Source of the DNA: Minicystis rosea
Lineage (GTDB): Bacteria; Myxococcota_A; Polyangia; Polyangiales; Polyangiaceae
Assembly: GCA_001931535.1 (NCBI GenBank)
Contig: CP016211.1
Coordinates: forward strand, 10,400,377 to 10,464,376
DNA: 64,000 bases
Direction: 5' to 3'
The translations under genes were made by a program, and so were the position numbers. Positions 28,158 through 39,723 of the stretch are shown piece by piece. Below the pieces are notes generated by a model. The model was not told the origin of the DNA, did not search any database, and saw nothing but the letters and a program-made list of their open reading frames with translations. Every line of letters starts with the position of its first letter. The first letter of the stretch is position 1.

Positions 28158-29206
28158 CGCGCGCGCTCTCCGCTGCGGCCGCGGCGATCGCGGCCCTCAC
28201 GCTCGCAGGGTGCACGCCCGAGCTCGACGATCGCACGTTCCTCGTGAGCGGCCCGCGCCTGCTCGCGATCGCGTCTTCGCCTGCGGAAGCCGCGCCGCCC
28301 GCCCCGGTGACGCTGCGCGCGCTCTACGTCGACGAGAACGGCGAGCGCTCGCTAGGTGATCTCGAGTGGGCCTTCTGCACGGCGCGCCGATCGCTCACCG
28401 ATCAGGGCACCGTCAGCCCCGAGTGCCTCGAGCCTGCGGGCGAAGGTCTCTCGCCGCTCGGCGCGGGCCCGAGCGTCGCGGGCACGTTGCCGATGGATGC
28501 GTGCCGTTTGTTCGGGCCCGATCGACCCGAGCCGATGGCCGGTGAGCCCGCGGGAAGGCCGGTCGATCCCGATCCCAGCGGCGGCTACTACCAACCCGTG
28601 CGCCTGCTCGTGCGCGACGGCGGCGATCGCTACTCCATTGGCGCGACCCGCATCGCGTGCGGCCTCTCCGGCGCGACGGCGGACGTCGCCGCCGACTTCG
28701 GCAAGCGCTATCGCGCGAACGAGAGCCCGGCGATCGCAGCGCTCGCGATCGTGCGCCAAGACTCGACCGAAACGATCGCGCCCGACACCGTCGCGAAGGT
28801 AAAGGCCGGCGAAAAGCTCACGCTGCGCGCATCGTGGGCCGCGTGCCCGACGTCACCCGTGTGCGGCGACGGCATCTGCGGCAACGACGAGACCGTGCAG
28901 GACTGCGCCGCCGACTGCACCACACCGAAGGGATGCAGCGGCGCCGAGCCTTACCTCTCGTTCGATCCGGAGACGCGGGAGCTCGCCTCGCGGCGCGAGG
29001 AGATCCGGGTCTCGTGGTTCGTCACCGCGGGCGAGCTCGCGTCGGACGTCGTCGGGCGAACGGCGGACGAGGTCGCCACGAAGAGCGAGGTCGAGAACGA
29101 ATGGACCGCGCCCACCAAGGCCGGTGAGGCGCGCCTCTGGCTCGTGATCCGCGACGATCGCGGCGGGATCGGCTGGGAAGGATATCGAATCGCGGTCGGC
29201 GATTGA
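28151..29206 (+). CDS. Lipoprotein, last gene of the transport operon
   Basis: A 351-residue lipoprotein; ATG overlaps the receptor's 3' end by seven bases. The lipobox is LTLAGC near residue 21. Two beta-rich halves flank a Cys-rich insert near residue 237 (CPTSPVCGDGICGNDETVQD), whose CGDGICG resembles calcium-type or myxobacterial Cys-rich repeats. The C-terminal part (WFVTAGELASDVVGRTADEV) looks like an immunoglobulin-type domain. It is probably an accessory surface protein of the receptor. It converges with the glutaredoxin gene. Confidence 0.68.
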   Translation: MVTRALSAAAAAIAALTLAGCTPELDDRTFLVSGPRLLAIASSPAEAAPPAPVTLRALYVDENGERSLGDLEWAFCTARRSLTDQGTVSPECLEPAGEGLSPLGAGPSVAGTLPMDACRLFGPDRPEPMAGEPAGRPVDPDPSGGYYQPVRLLVRDGGDRYSIGATRIACGLSGATADVAADFGKRYRANESPAIAALAIVRQDSTETIAPDTVAKVKAGEKLTLRASWAACPTSPVCGDGICGNDETVQDCAADCTTPKGCSGAEPYLSFDPETRELASRREEIRVSWFVTAGELASDVVGRTADEVATKSEVENEWTAPTKAGEARLWLVIRDDRGGIGWEGYRIAVGD

Positions 29207-29219
29207 GCGACGCGCCGGC

Positions 29220-29510
29220 CTATCGCGGCAGCGCGGGGAGCGACGCCGGCGGCGCTTCGGAGAGCAGCGCGTCGAGCTTGCCGGCCTCATCCAGCGCCGA
29301 GAGGTCGCTGAAGCCGCCCACCGACTTTCCGTTGATGAACACCTGCGGCACCGTCCGCTGGCCCGTGGTGGAGACCAGCCATTTACGCAGGTCCTGCCGA
29401 TCGTCGACGTCGATCTCGGTGAAGCGAACGTTCTTCTCGCCGAGCAGATCCTTGGCGGCGCGGCAGTAAGGGCACCAGTCGGTCAGGTAAATCAGAACAT
29501 CAGCGATCAT
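29220..29510 (-). CDS. grxC: Glutaredoxin
   Basis: A 96-residue class I glutaredoxin. The dithiol active site is CPYC near residues 13-16 (TDWCPYCRAAKDLL), the TVP cis-proline motif is at RTVPQVFINGKSVGG, and the GG-D glutathione-binding motif follows (GGFSDL). It reduces protein or small-molecule disulfides using glutathione. ATG at 29510 gives the standard length; the open frame continues upstream only as shadow sequence antisense to the clpB-like gene. The C-terminal tail (EAPPASLPALPR) is a short extra extension. Confidence 0.93.
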   Translation of the reverse strand: MIADVLIYLTDWCPYCRAAKDLLGEKNVRFTEIDVDDRQDLRKWLVSTTGQRTVPQVFINGKSVGGFSDLSALDEAGKLDALLSEAPPASLPALPR

Positions 29511-29603
29511 CGACCTCGACTCTTTCCACGCGACGGGCCGAATGCAAGGCCGGCGTGGGCGAGCGTGGATCCGAGGCGCGCCAGTGGCTACTCTTGCCGC
29601 CCT

Positions 29604-32291
<2,688 letters not shown>

Positions 32292-32295
32292 TCGA

Positions 32296-33475
<1,180 letters not shown>

Positions 33476-33486
<11 letters not shown>

Positions 33487-33718
33487 GCTTCTCCGTCTTC
33501 AGGTAGTCGAGCAAGAGGTCGAACGAGATCAGCTCCTTGCGGTCGCGCGGATCGATGACGACGGAGAACTCCTCCTCGATCAAGCCGGCGAGCGTGAGCG
33601 TGGCCAGCGAGTCCCAGGCGCTCACGGAGTTGACGTTCGCGCGCAAGATCTCCGCGGCGGACAGGCGCGGGAAGACGGCGGCGAAACATTTGGCGAGTCG
33701 ATCGGACACGTCGGACAA
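33476..33718 (-). CDS. Acyl carrier protein
   Basis: An 80-residue carrier protein. The phosphopantetheine-attachment Ser is in WDSLATLTL near residue 37 (usual DSL motif). The start is TTG at 33718: the codon two before it is a TGA stop, and GAGGTGA sits at ribosome-binding distance, so no ATG or longer form is possible. It lies between an FkbH-like gene and the MaoC-SDR fusion, both of which act on carrier-bound acyl groups, so it is a dedicated ACP of this cassette rather than the fatty acid synthase ACP. Confidence 0.88.
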
Positions 33719-33726
33719 GGCTCACC

Positions 33727-35457
33727 TCACGGCAGTTCGGACACGGCGTGGTGGAGGGGCGGGGAGCGGGCGAAGAAGTCGCTCCGCTCGATCTTGAGCC
33801 CCGGCGAAGGCGGAGCGCCAGTGAGCTCCGCGAGGAGCTCGGCGAGGACGGTGTTGCGCGGCGTGGGCGCGAAGTCGAGCGTGATCTCGTCGACGTCGAG
33901 GCGCGTGAAAAGCTGCTCCAGACAGCGATGCTCGACACGGCGAGCGAACGCGCGGCAGCTCAGCACCCACGCGTCCACCGTGAGCGCGCGCGGCGCCGTT
34001 CGACGCCCGCGCACGACCGCGATCTTGCCGAGCGGACCAAACTTGTCCCGGTACGCCACGGTCATGAGAATGGTCTCCGGCTCCTCGAGGCGCGCGAGCC
34101 ACTCCGCATCCTGAATGCGCCGCCCGTTGAGGTTGAACTGGTTGGTCTTGTTGACCAGCTCGAGCGCACGCGGATCGAGCGGGAGCTTGGCGAAGCCGAC
34201 CTCGACGTGAGCATCCACCTGCGCGAGGAACACATCCGGTGAAGCGCTCGCCTTGCGCTCTTCATCGGCCAAGGCGCCCGCGCGCAGCGTCGCCATCCGG
34301 AGCCCGTCCTCCGCCGTCGTCTCCTCGCGCGCGAAGCGCGCGCGGAGCTCGCCGAGCAGCGCATAGGCGGCGGCCACGTCTTCCGGAAAGCAGAGCCCCT
34401 CGACCTCCGGAAACGCGGCCTGCACCTCGGCGATCTCGAGCGGGCTGTCGTCCACGAACACGACACTGTCAGCACCCACGTTCCAGGCGCGGAGGATGCG
34501 GGCGACCGACTCGGACTTCGGTCCCCAGTGCGCCTCGATGGGGAAAATCTGGGTCGGATCGACCGCGAGATCGGCGCGCGCCAGCGCGGCGTCGACCACC
34601 GCGCGCTCATTCTTGCTCGCGATGGCCAAGAGGACCCCTTGATCGGCGAGCGCCCGCAGCACCTGCTGATACAAGCCGTGGACCTGCGCGTGCCCATCGA
34701 GATCCCAGCGCACGCCGGCGGGTCCTTCTTCACCCACGAGGCCGCGCCAGAGGGTGTTGTCGAGATCGGTGATCAAGCCCTTCTTCTTCGGCGGCGGCGA
34801 CACGAGGCGGCTCGAGAGATCTGCGAGGACGTCATCGTGCGCCATCGGATGCGGGTGTCCGTGATCGAGCTCGGCGCGCGCATCGAAGCGGCCGCCCGGC
34901 GGCGACAAGCGATCGAGCTCGTGCACCGCCAGCACCCGCACGCGGGACAACGTCCCGACCTCGGCGGCGAACGCGGCGACGGCCGCGCGCAGCTCCAGCT
35001 CGAAGCCGCTCGCGTGCTCCGGCGCGGTGGGCGCGATCGGCGGCAACGGCAGCGACGGCAGCGACAGCGCGATCGGCATCCGCCCCGCGACCGCGGTGAG
35101 CGACGCGCGGATCGTATTCAGGCTCGCGCGCGCGCCGCGCACGACATCGGGAAGATCGCCAGGCCGCCACCCGCCGAGCCGGCGCACGCCGAGGCGAGGA
35201 TCCAGATCGGACCACTCCAGCACGACGACCGCCGCGTCGATCCGATCTTCGCCGAGACGCGCAACCGTGCCGGCCACGTCGCCGAAGAGCCCGACCTCCA
35301 CCACCACTCGGCGCGCAGGCAACCGCCGCTGGAGGTGCGCGCCGAGGAACGTCTGCAAATGCAGCGGCGTGAACCCGCACGCGAGGCGCACCTGGAACGG
35401 GGCCGCGTCACCCGCGGCGGCCTTCTGGAGTAGAGAGAGCGCTTCGAGGAGCTTCAT
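33727..35457 (-). CDS. FkbH-like HAD-IIIC family protein
   Basis: A 576-residue FkbH-family protein. An N-terminal domain of about 210 residues resembles SGNH-like regions found in this family. The HAD-IIIC core starts near residue 224 (LITDLDNTLWRGLVGEEG) with further motifs (LAIASKNERAVVD, VVFVDDSPLEIAEV), and a GNAT-like C-terminal part follows (RDKFGPLGKIAVVRGR). In polyketide clusters FkbH-type proteins load a glyceryl unit from 1,3-bisphosphoglycerate onto an ACP; in envelope polysaccharide clusters they accompany ACP-dependent N-acylation of sugars. An ACP gene follows after eight bases, supporting either reading. Confidence 0.9.
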   Translation of the reverse strand: MKLLEALSLLQKAAAGDAAPFQVRLACGFTPLHLQTFLGAHLQRRLPARRVVVEVGLFGDVAGTVARLGEDRIDAAVVVLEWSDLDPRLGVRRLGGWRPGDLPDVVRGARASLNTIRASLTAVAGRMPIALSLPSLPLPPIAPTAPEHASGFELELRAAVAAFAAEVGTLSRVRVLAVHELDRLSPPGGRFDARAELDHGHPHPMAHDDVLADLSSRLVSPPPKKKGLITDLDNTLWRGLVGEEGPAGVRWDLDGHAQVHGLYQQVLRALADQGVLLAIASKNERAVVDAALARADLAVDPTQIFPIEAHWGPKSESVARILRAWNVGADSVVFVDDSPLEIAEVQAAFPEVEGLCFPEDVAAAYALLGELRARFAREETTAEDGLRMATLRAGALADEERKASASPDVFLAQVDAHVEVGFAKLPLDPRALELVNKTNQFNLNGRRIQDAEWLARLEEPETILMTVAYRDKFGPLGKIAVVRGRRTAPRALTVDAWVLSCRAFARRVEHRCLEQLFTRLDVDEITLDFAPTPRNTVLAELLAELTGAPPSPGLKIERSDFFARSPPLHHAVSELP

Positions 35458-35482
35458 CCAGATCTCGTTTCGTGCGCGCCGA

Positions 35483-36193
35483 TCACGCGTCCTTGATGGT
35501 GCGTCCGAAGCGCTGCTTGTCGACGTGCAGCGGGTTGCCGCTGGCGATCACGCCCGGCGGCACGCGCCCTTGCACCAGCGATCCGGCGCCGACGACGCTG
35601 AACCGGCCCACGGTGCTGCCGGGTAGCACCATGGTCCCGCCGAGCACCGCGCTGCCCGCGCGCATCTCGACCGGTCCCTCGACGATGCAATGCGCCTGGC
35701 CGGCGCCGCAGCCGTACTTGGGGACGGAGTCGTAGTCGTCCGGATCGCCGTCGTAGTCTTCGCCCCGATAATGCAGCGTCTGCGAATAGATCATGCTGTG
35801 CGCACCGACGGCCACGTCGGTCCCGAGCGACACGCCCCCGTGCCCCTGCACGACCGTGTGCACGGCGATGTGGCAGCGGTCGCCGATGCGGATCTGCCCG
35901 CGCTCGCCGCGAAACGCCGGGTTGGGGAGGATGCGCCGGCTCGTCACCTCGCTCCCCGGCAAACCGGCGATGAGCACGCAGTAGTTGTCGAGCCACACAT
36001 CGTCGCCGAGAAACACGTTCTCCGGTGATTGGATGACGACGCCGACATCGATCATCACGCGTTCGCCCATACCCCCGAGCCGCTGTTTCCAGAACGCACG
36101 CCGCAAGAGGCGCCCCGCGCCGCCCGGCCAGTGCGTGATGGCGTGCTCCGGGAGGGTGAGCACGGCGCGGCCGATCTTGTCCGCAAGCGTCAT
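35483..36193 (-). CDS. Left-handed beta-helix acyltransferase
   Basis: A 236-residue hexapeptide-repeat transferase. Repeats such as GVVIQSPENVFLGDDVWLDN, GQIRIGDRCHIAVHTVVQGH and AVLGGTMVLPGSTVGRFSVV give the left-handed beta-helix that acetyl- and acyl-CoA or acyl-ACP sugar transferases share; a His in HTVVQGHGG is a candidate catalytic base. ATG at 36193 overlaps the upstream stop (ATGA). Given the ACP and FkbH-like genes next to it, it may transfer an ACP-bound short acyl group to a sugar or lipid rather than acetyl-CoA. Confidence 0.82.
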   Translation of the reverse strand: MTLADKIGRAVLTLPEHAITHWPGGAGRLLRRAFWKQRLGGMGERVMIDVGVVIQSPENVFLGDDVWLDNYCVLIAGLPGSEVTSRRILPNPAFRGERGQIRIGDRCHIAVHTVVQGHGGVSLGTDVAVGAHSMIYSQTLHYRGEDYDGDPDDYDSVPKYGCGAGQAHCIVEGPVEMRAGSAVLGGTMVLPGSTVGRFSVVGAGSLVQGRVPPGVIASGNPLHVDKQRFGRTIKDA

Positions 36194-37287
36194 GAAACCC
36201 CTCTCTCGACAGCCGGCAGCGCCGGCTCGCGGAAACGATCCTTGAGGCGGAGAATCCGCTGCTCGAGGCCGTAATACGACACGGTCGCGAGCACGAACGT
36301 GCCTCCCACGGCGAGCAGCGAAAAGCCTTTGGGCAAGTTGGGATCCGGGTCGTCCCGGATGAGCCCGAGCGCCCGGTAGATCGGGTAGTGATAGATGTAG
36401 AGCCCGTAACTGATCCGGCCGACGAAGCGCAGAAACCCATTCGTCAAGAACCGCCGCGGCCACCATTCACCATCGTTGAGCCGGATGGCGACGAGCACGC
36501 AGATGCCCGAGATCGCCGAGGAGCAAACGAGGAGCGCGAAGAGCTTTCCGCAGCCTGTCACACGCAGGTGAAAGGGGACGGCGAGGACCGCGAGCACCGC
36601 GAGCACACCACCGACGCGCAGCGCATGGCGGCGATCGCCGCGCAGCTCACCCTCGTGAAACGCGAAGGCCGCACCGAGCGCGAGCGATCCCATCCGCGTG
36701 AACGTGCTCATGTACATGAGTTGCCAGCCGGGAACCGTGCCATCGAGCCGCCACAGCAAGAGGCCACACGCGAGCGCGAAGGGGATGAAGCCCCAGATGG
36801 CCACGCGCCGCGCCGATACGAAGGGCAGTCGATAAACGATGAGCGGCCAGAGGAGATAGAAATGCTCCTCGACCGAGAGCGACCACGTGTGGTGCAGCGA
36901 GAGCAGCGTCGGGTGATAAGCCCAATAGAAATTGCCCAGGTAAAGCGCGCAATAAACGAGGTTCGGCCCCGGCTCGTACGCGAGCACCGCGAGGATCGTC
37001 AGGTAATAGATCGGGAAGATGCGCAAGAACCGCCGGACGAGGAAGCTCTTGAGCGGCATCCCCCGCGCCTTGTCGGCGAGCAGAATGCGCGTGATGAGGA
37101 ACCCGCTCAGCACGAAGAAGATGTCGACGCCGCGGGGACCAGGCATCACCCATCGCTTCACGAACGCGAGCAGGCCGGGCCCGGTGAGGCTATCGGGCAG
37201 GTGCTCCCAGAGCACGAGCAACACCGCGATGCCCCGGAGGCCATCGAGCGCGGGGAGATGCCGAGCGTCGGCGCGCTCGGCCGTCAT
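36190..37287 (-). CDS. Acyltransferase 3 family membrane protein
   Basis: A 365-residue integral membrane protein with about ten transmembrane segments, of the acyltransferase 3 (OafA/NodX/YrhL) family. The motif LDGLRGIAVLLVLWEH near residue 15 includes the family's RG and catalytic His, and FFVLSGFLITRIL and FPIYYLTILAV follow. Such enzymes O-acetylate or O-acylate cell-surface glycans. The ATG at 37287 is chosen over an upstream in-frame start at 37419 because the intervening residues are not conserved in character. It is the first gene of the five-gene minus-strand cassette and sits opposite the radical SAM gene. Confidence 0.9.
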   Translation of the reverse strand: MTAERADARHLPALDGLRGIAVLLVLWEHLPDSLTGPGLLAFVKRWVMPGPRGVDIFFVLSGFLITRILLADKARGMPLKSFLVRRFLRIFPIYYLTILAVLAYEPGPNLVYCALYLGNFYWAYHPTLLSLHHTWSLSVEEHFYLLWPLIVYRLPFVSARRVAIWGFIPFALACGLLLWRLDGTVPGWQLMYMSTFTRMGSLALGAAFAFHEGELRGDRRHALRVGGVLAVLAVLAVPFHLRVTGCGKLFALLVCSSAISGICVLVAIRLNDGEWWPRRFLTNGFLRFVGRISYGLYIYHYPIYRALGLIRDDPDPNLPKGFSLLAVGGTFVLATVSYYGLEQRILRLKDRFREPALPAVERGVS

Positions 37288-37485
37288 CGCTCCCTCGCTC
37301 GGCAGGGGAGCCGCCGCTGCGCCGCAGCGCGAAGGGCGTTGGCAGCGTCGTGAAACATCGATGACCTGTAATCGAAGGGCGACATGGGTAACACAAACCC
37401 ACGCTCTGCGCAGCGGCACTGTAGCCCACGGCCGAGGCGTGGTGCAGAATCATCGGATGCGTCTCCGCGGCTTCGTGTTCACTCC

Positions 37486-38286
37486 ATGACGAATCACGGG
37501 GGCATGCCGACGCGCGCGATCACCGTAGGCTTCGCCTGCAACAACGCCTGCGTCTTCTGCGCGCAGGGGGAACGGCGCGCTGGTTCGCGACCCGACATCG
37601 ACGCGCAGCTCGCCGCGATCACGGCCGGCGACGTCGTCGCCTTCCAAGGCGGCGAGCCCACGATCCACGACGACCTTCCCGCTTGGATCCGCGCTGCCGT
37701 CGCGCGCGGCGCGGCGCGCGTGATCGTGCAGACCAATGGCCGGCGGCTCGCCTACAAGAGCTACGCGATCGCGCTGCGCGAAGCCGCGCCCGTGCTCGTG
37801 CTCGATGTCTCGCTCCACGGATCGAGCGCGGCCATGCACGAGTATCACACGGGTGTTCCCGACAGCTTCGCCCACACCATGCTCGGCCTGCGTCACGCGC
37901 GGGCGGCGCGCATCCCCTTCGGCGTGACCACCGTGATCACGCGCTCGAGCTTCCGTCATTTGCCGGAGATCGTGCGCCTCGCGCACAGCGCGGGCGCGGC
38001 GGCGATCCATCTCGCGGACGCGCTCCCTTTCGGTCGGGCCGCGCGTGATCGAGCCCGTGTGATCCCTGCAGAGGCCATGGTCGCCCCTTATCGGAGCCGC
38101 GCCGTCGCCGAGGCGCAGCGCTTGGGGCTCGCGGTGATCGTGGGCGATCGCACGTGGGAGCCCGCGGCAGCGCCGATCTTCGCGGGCATCGGTGAGGTGG
38201 AGGCGCTTCTTCCGGAGGCCTCTTCGCCGAGAAAGGTGTCCCTCCCCATCGCCGTCGGCGTCGACGCGCCGCGCGGCGAGGAGTAG
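37486..38286 (+). CDS. Radical SAM protein
   Basis: A 266-residue radical SAM enzyme. The cluster-binding motif is CNNACVFC, residues 18, 22 and 25 (C-x3-C-x2-C), followed by a GGEPT motif (VAFQGGEPTIHDDLP) for SAM binding and the strand LVLDVSLHGSSAAMHE. There is no recognisable SPASM extension with extra Cys, so it probably lacks auxiliary clusters. An alternative ATG lies six codons in (37504). It is followed after 16 bases by an HxsD-like gene; in His-Xaa-Ser systems HxsD occurs with the radical SAM proteins HxsB and HxsC, so this may be a peptide- or protein-modifying enzyme. Substrate unknown. Confidence 0.88.
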   Translation: MTNHGGMPTRAITVGFACNNACVFCAQGERRAGSRPDIDAQLAAITAGDVVAFQGGEPTIHDDLPAWIRAAVARGAARVIVQTNGRRLAYKSYAIALREAAPVLVLDVSLHGSSAAMHEYHTGVPDSFAHTMLGLRHARAARIPFGVTTVITRSSFRHLPEIVRLAHSAGAAAIHLADALPFGRAARDRARVIPAEAMVAPYRSRAVAEAQRLGLAVIVGDRTWEPAAAPIFAGIGEVEALLPEASSPRKVSLPIAVGVDAPRGEE

Positions 38287-38302
38287 TGGAGATGAAACGG
38301 TG

Positions 38303-38815
38303 ATGAGCGAGACGACGCTGTTCGACGACGGATGGGCCGGGATCGAGTTCGACGAAGAGCTGTACCCGAAGGACGCGGTGTACGGCGCGTCGTACATCTT
38401 CATCGATCGCTGTTACCTGCACCTCGAGCGTGCGAGCGAGCGGCGCTTCCGCGTGCGGCTCCGGGCCAAGACGGGCAAGGACGACGAGACGCGCCTCTAC
38501 GCGGGCGACTTTCAGAACGAGATCCTCGGGCAGGCATATCGCCGGCGGATCGCGGGGGAAAATCGCGCGTACATCGAGTCGCTCACGGCCCGCGCCATCG
38601 CCGGCGCCGCGGGGCCGCCCGGGCTCGACGATCTCTTGGCCATGGAGATCGGCGAAGAGACGGCCTTCGACGATCCGCTCGGGATCGCGATGAGCTGGGA
38701 AGAGAAATACGTGAAGAAGAAGAGCGAAAAGGCCGCGACGGAAGCCGCTTCTCCGGCCGAGCCCGTGTCCGCCGGAGCACCGTCCGCCGACGCCTCGGAA
38801 AAGAAGGCGGACTGA
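38303..38815 (+). CDS. HxsD-like protein
   Basis: A 170-residue soluble protein, ATG at 38303 after a GGAG sequence. The stretch ELYPKDAVYGASYIFIDRCY, the later DFQNEILGQAYRRRIAGENR and YIESLTARAIAGA match, from memory, the HxsD family of the His-Xaa-Ser maturation systems. The last 55 residues are a Lys/Glu/Ala/Pro-rich disordered tail not usual for HxsD. No HxsA repeat protein and no second radical SAM gene is visible nearby, so this is at most a minimal or divergent system. Assignment should be tested by profile search. Confidence 0.6.
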   Translation: MSETTLFDDGWAGIEFDEELYPKDAVYGASYIFIDRCYLHLERASERRFRVRLRAKTGKDDETRLYAGDFQNEILGQAYRRRIAGENRAYIESLTARAIAGAAGPPGLDDLLAMEIGEETAFDDPLGIAMSWEEKYVKKKSEKAATEAASPAEPVSAGAPSADASEKKAD

Positions 38816-38830
38816 ACGGCCGGAGCGGGC

Positions 38831-38858
38831 TTGTCAAGGCGCCCGCGATCTGTATACT
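38831..38858 (+). promoter_or_regulatory. Sigma-70-type promoter of rplU-rpmA
   Basis: A -35 TTGTCA (38831-38836) and a -10 TATACT (38853-38858) are separated by 16 bases. Both are five-of-six or better matches to the housekeeping consensus, rare in such GC-rich DNA. The start of transcription would fall near 38865, giving a leader of about 70 bases before rplU. Confidence 0.72.
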
Positions 38859-38870
38859 CCCGCTCCCCTT

Positions 38871-38922
38871 GTTTCCGGGCCCCCCTCACCCATGGTCGGG
38901 AGGCGGCTAAGTGCTCGGAAAC
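38871..38922 (+). promoter_or_regulatory. Structured rplU mRNA leader
   Basis: The leader begins with GTTTCCG (38871-38877), which can pair perfectly with CGGAAAC (38916-38922) to enclose a C- and G-rich internal region. The stem ends 15 bases before the rplU ATG. Ribosomal protein operons often use such leaders for feedback by the encoded protein, so autogenous control by bL21 is a reasonable guess. The structure is drawn by eye and has not been tested by comparison. Confidence 0.4.
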
Positions 38923-38937
38923 GCAGCGAGGCGAAGC

Positions 38938-39246
38938 ATGTACGCGGTCATCAGGACGGGCGGCAAGCAGTATCGAGTATCGGAAGGGCAGACGCTCCGC
39001 GTCGAGAAGCTGCCCGGGAGCGCTGGCGACAAGGTGACTTTCGGCGAGGTCCTCCTCGTCGGCGGTGACACCCCGAAGATCGGGCAGCCGCTCGTGAAGG
39101 GCGCGTCGGTCTCCGCGGAGATCAAGGCGCAGGACAAGGGCCCGAAGATTGTCATCTTCAAGTTCCGCCGGCGGAAGAACTACCGCCGCAAGACGGGCCA
39201 TCGTCAGCCGTACACCGAGCTGAAGATCACGGGCATCAGCGCGTAG
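38938..39246 (+). CDS. rplU: Ribosomal protein bL21
   Basis: A 102-residue bL21 of standard length, a large-subunit protein that binds 23S rRNA. MYAVIRTGGKQYRVSEG at the N-terminus and FKFRRRKNYRRKTGHRQPYT near the C-terminus are diagnostic. The ATG at 38938 follows GCGAGGCGA and begins at the family N-terminus; an upstream GTG-type extension would add nine non-conserved residues. It forms the classical pair with rpmA, 22 bases downstream. Confidence 0.98.
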   Translation: MYAVIRTGGKQYRVSEGQTLRVEKLPGSAGDKVTFGEVLLVGGDTPKIGQPLVKGASVSAEIKAQDKGPKIVIFKFRRRKNYRRKTGHRQPYTELKITGISA

Positions 39247-39268
39247 CACTTACGAGGAGAAGCAGACC

Positions 39269-39544
39269 ATGGCTCACAAAAAAGGTGGCGGCTCTTCGCG
39301 TAACGGCCGCGATTCCAGCGCGCAAAAGCGCGGCGTGAAGGTTTACGCCGGCTCGGCGGTCAAGGCCGGGAACATCCTCGTTCGTCAGGTCGGCGCCAGC
39401 ATCCACGCTGGGAAGAACGTCGGCACCGGCAAGGACTTCACCCTCTTCGCGCTCGTCGACGGCGTGGTGAAGTACGAGTGGAAGACGAACTCGAAGAAGA
39501 AGGTCTCGGTCTATCCGGCGGAGCAGCCTGCGGCGCAGGCGTAG
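39269..39544 (+). CDS. rpmA: Ribosomal protein bL27
   Basis: A 91-residue bL27. The N-terminus MAHKKGGGSSRNGRDS, which reaches toward the peptidyl-transferase centre, is complete without a cleavable extension, and QKRGVKVYAGSAVKAGNILV follows. The ribosome-binding site is GAGGAGA. The C-terminus is slightly extended (EQPAAQA). No obgE follows as in many bacteria; the next gene is an HAD phosphatase. Confidence 0.98.
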   Translation: MAHKKGGGSSRNGRDSSAQKRGVKVYAGSAVKAGNILVRQVGASIHAGKNVGTGKDFTLFALVDGVVKYEWKTNSKKKVSVYPAEQPAAQA

Positions 39545-39567
39545 TCCGCGAGATCCGAAGCTTCGAT

Positions 39568-39600
39568 CGGGGAGCTGCTTCTGAACGAGGCGGCTCCCCG
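39568..39600 (+). terminator. Hairpin downstream of rpmA
   Basis: Perfect eight-base arms CGGGGAGC (39568-39575) and GCTCCCCG (39593-39600) lie 23 bases after the rpmA stop. The loop is 17 bases. There is only a weak T-containing tail (TCGTCGTTCC), so termination strength is uncertain. Confidence 0.5.
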
Positions 39601-39723
39601 TCGTCGTTCCATCACCCATCGCGCGCAACGCCTGGCGCCCGCGCGAATCGGCGTCCGCTCGGCGCGAGCATGTTCTCGTGCGGGCCTGTGGATCCTCGCC
39701 GATCGAGCCCATAATAGGGCCGC

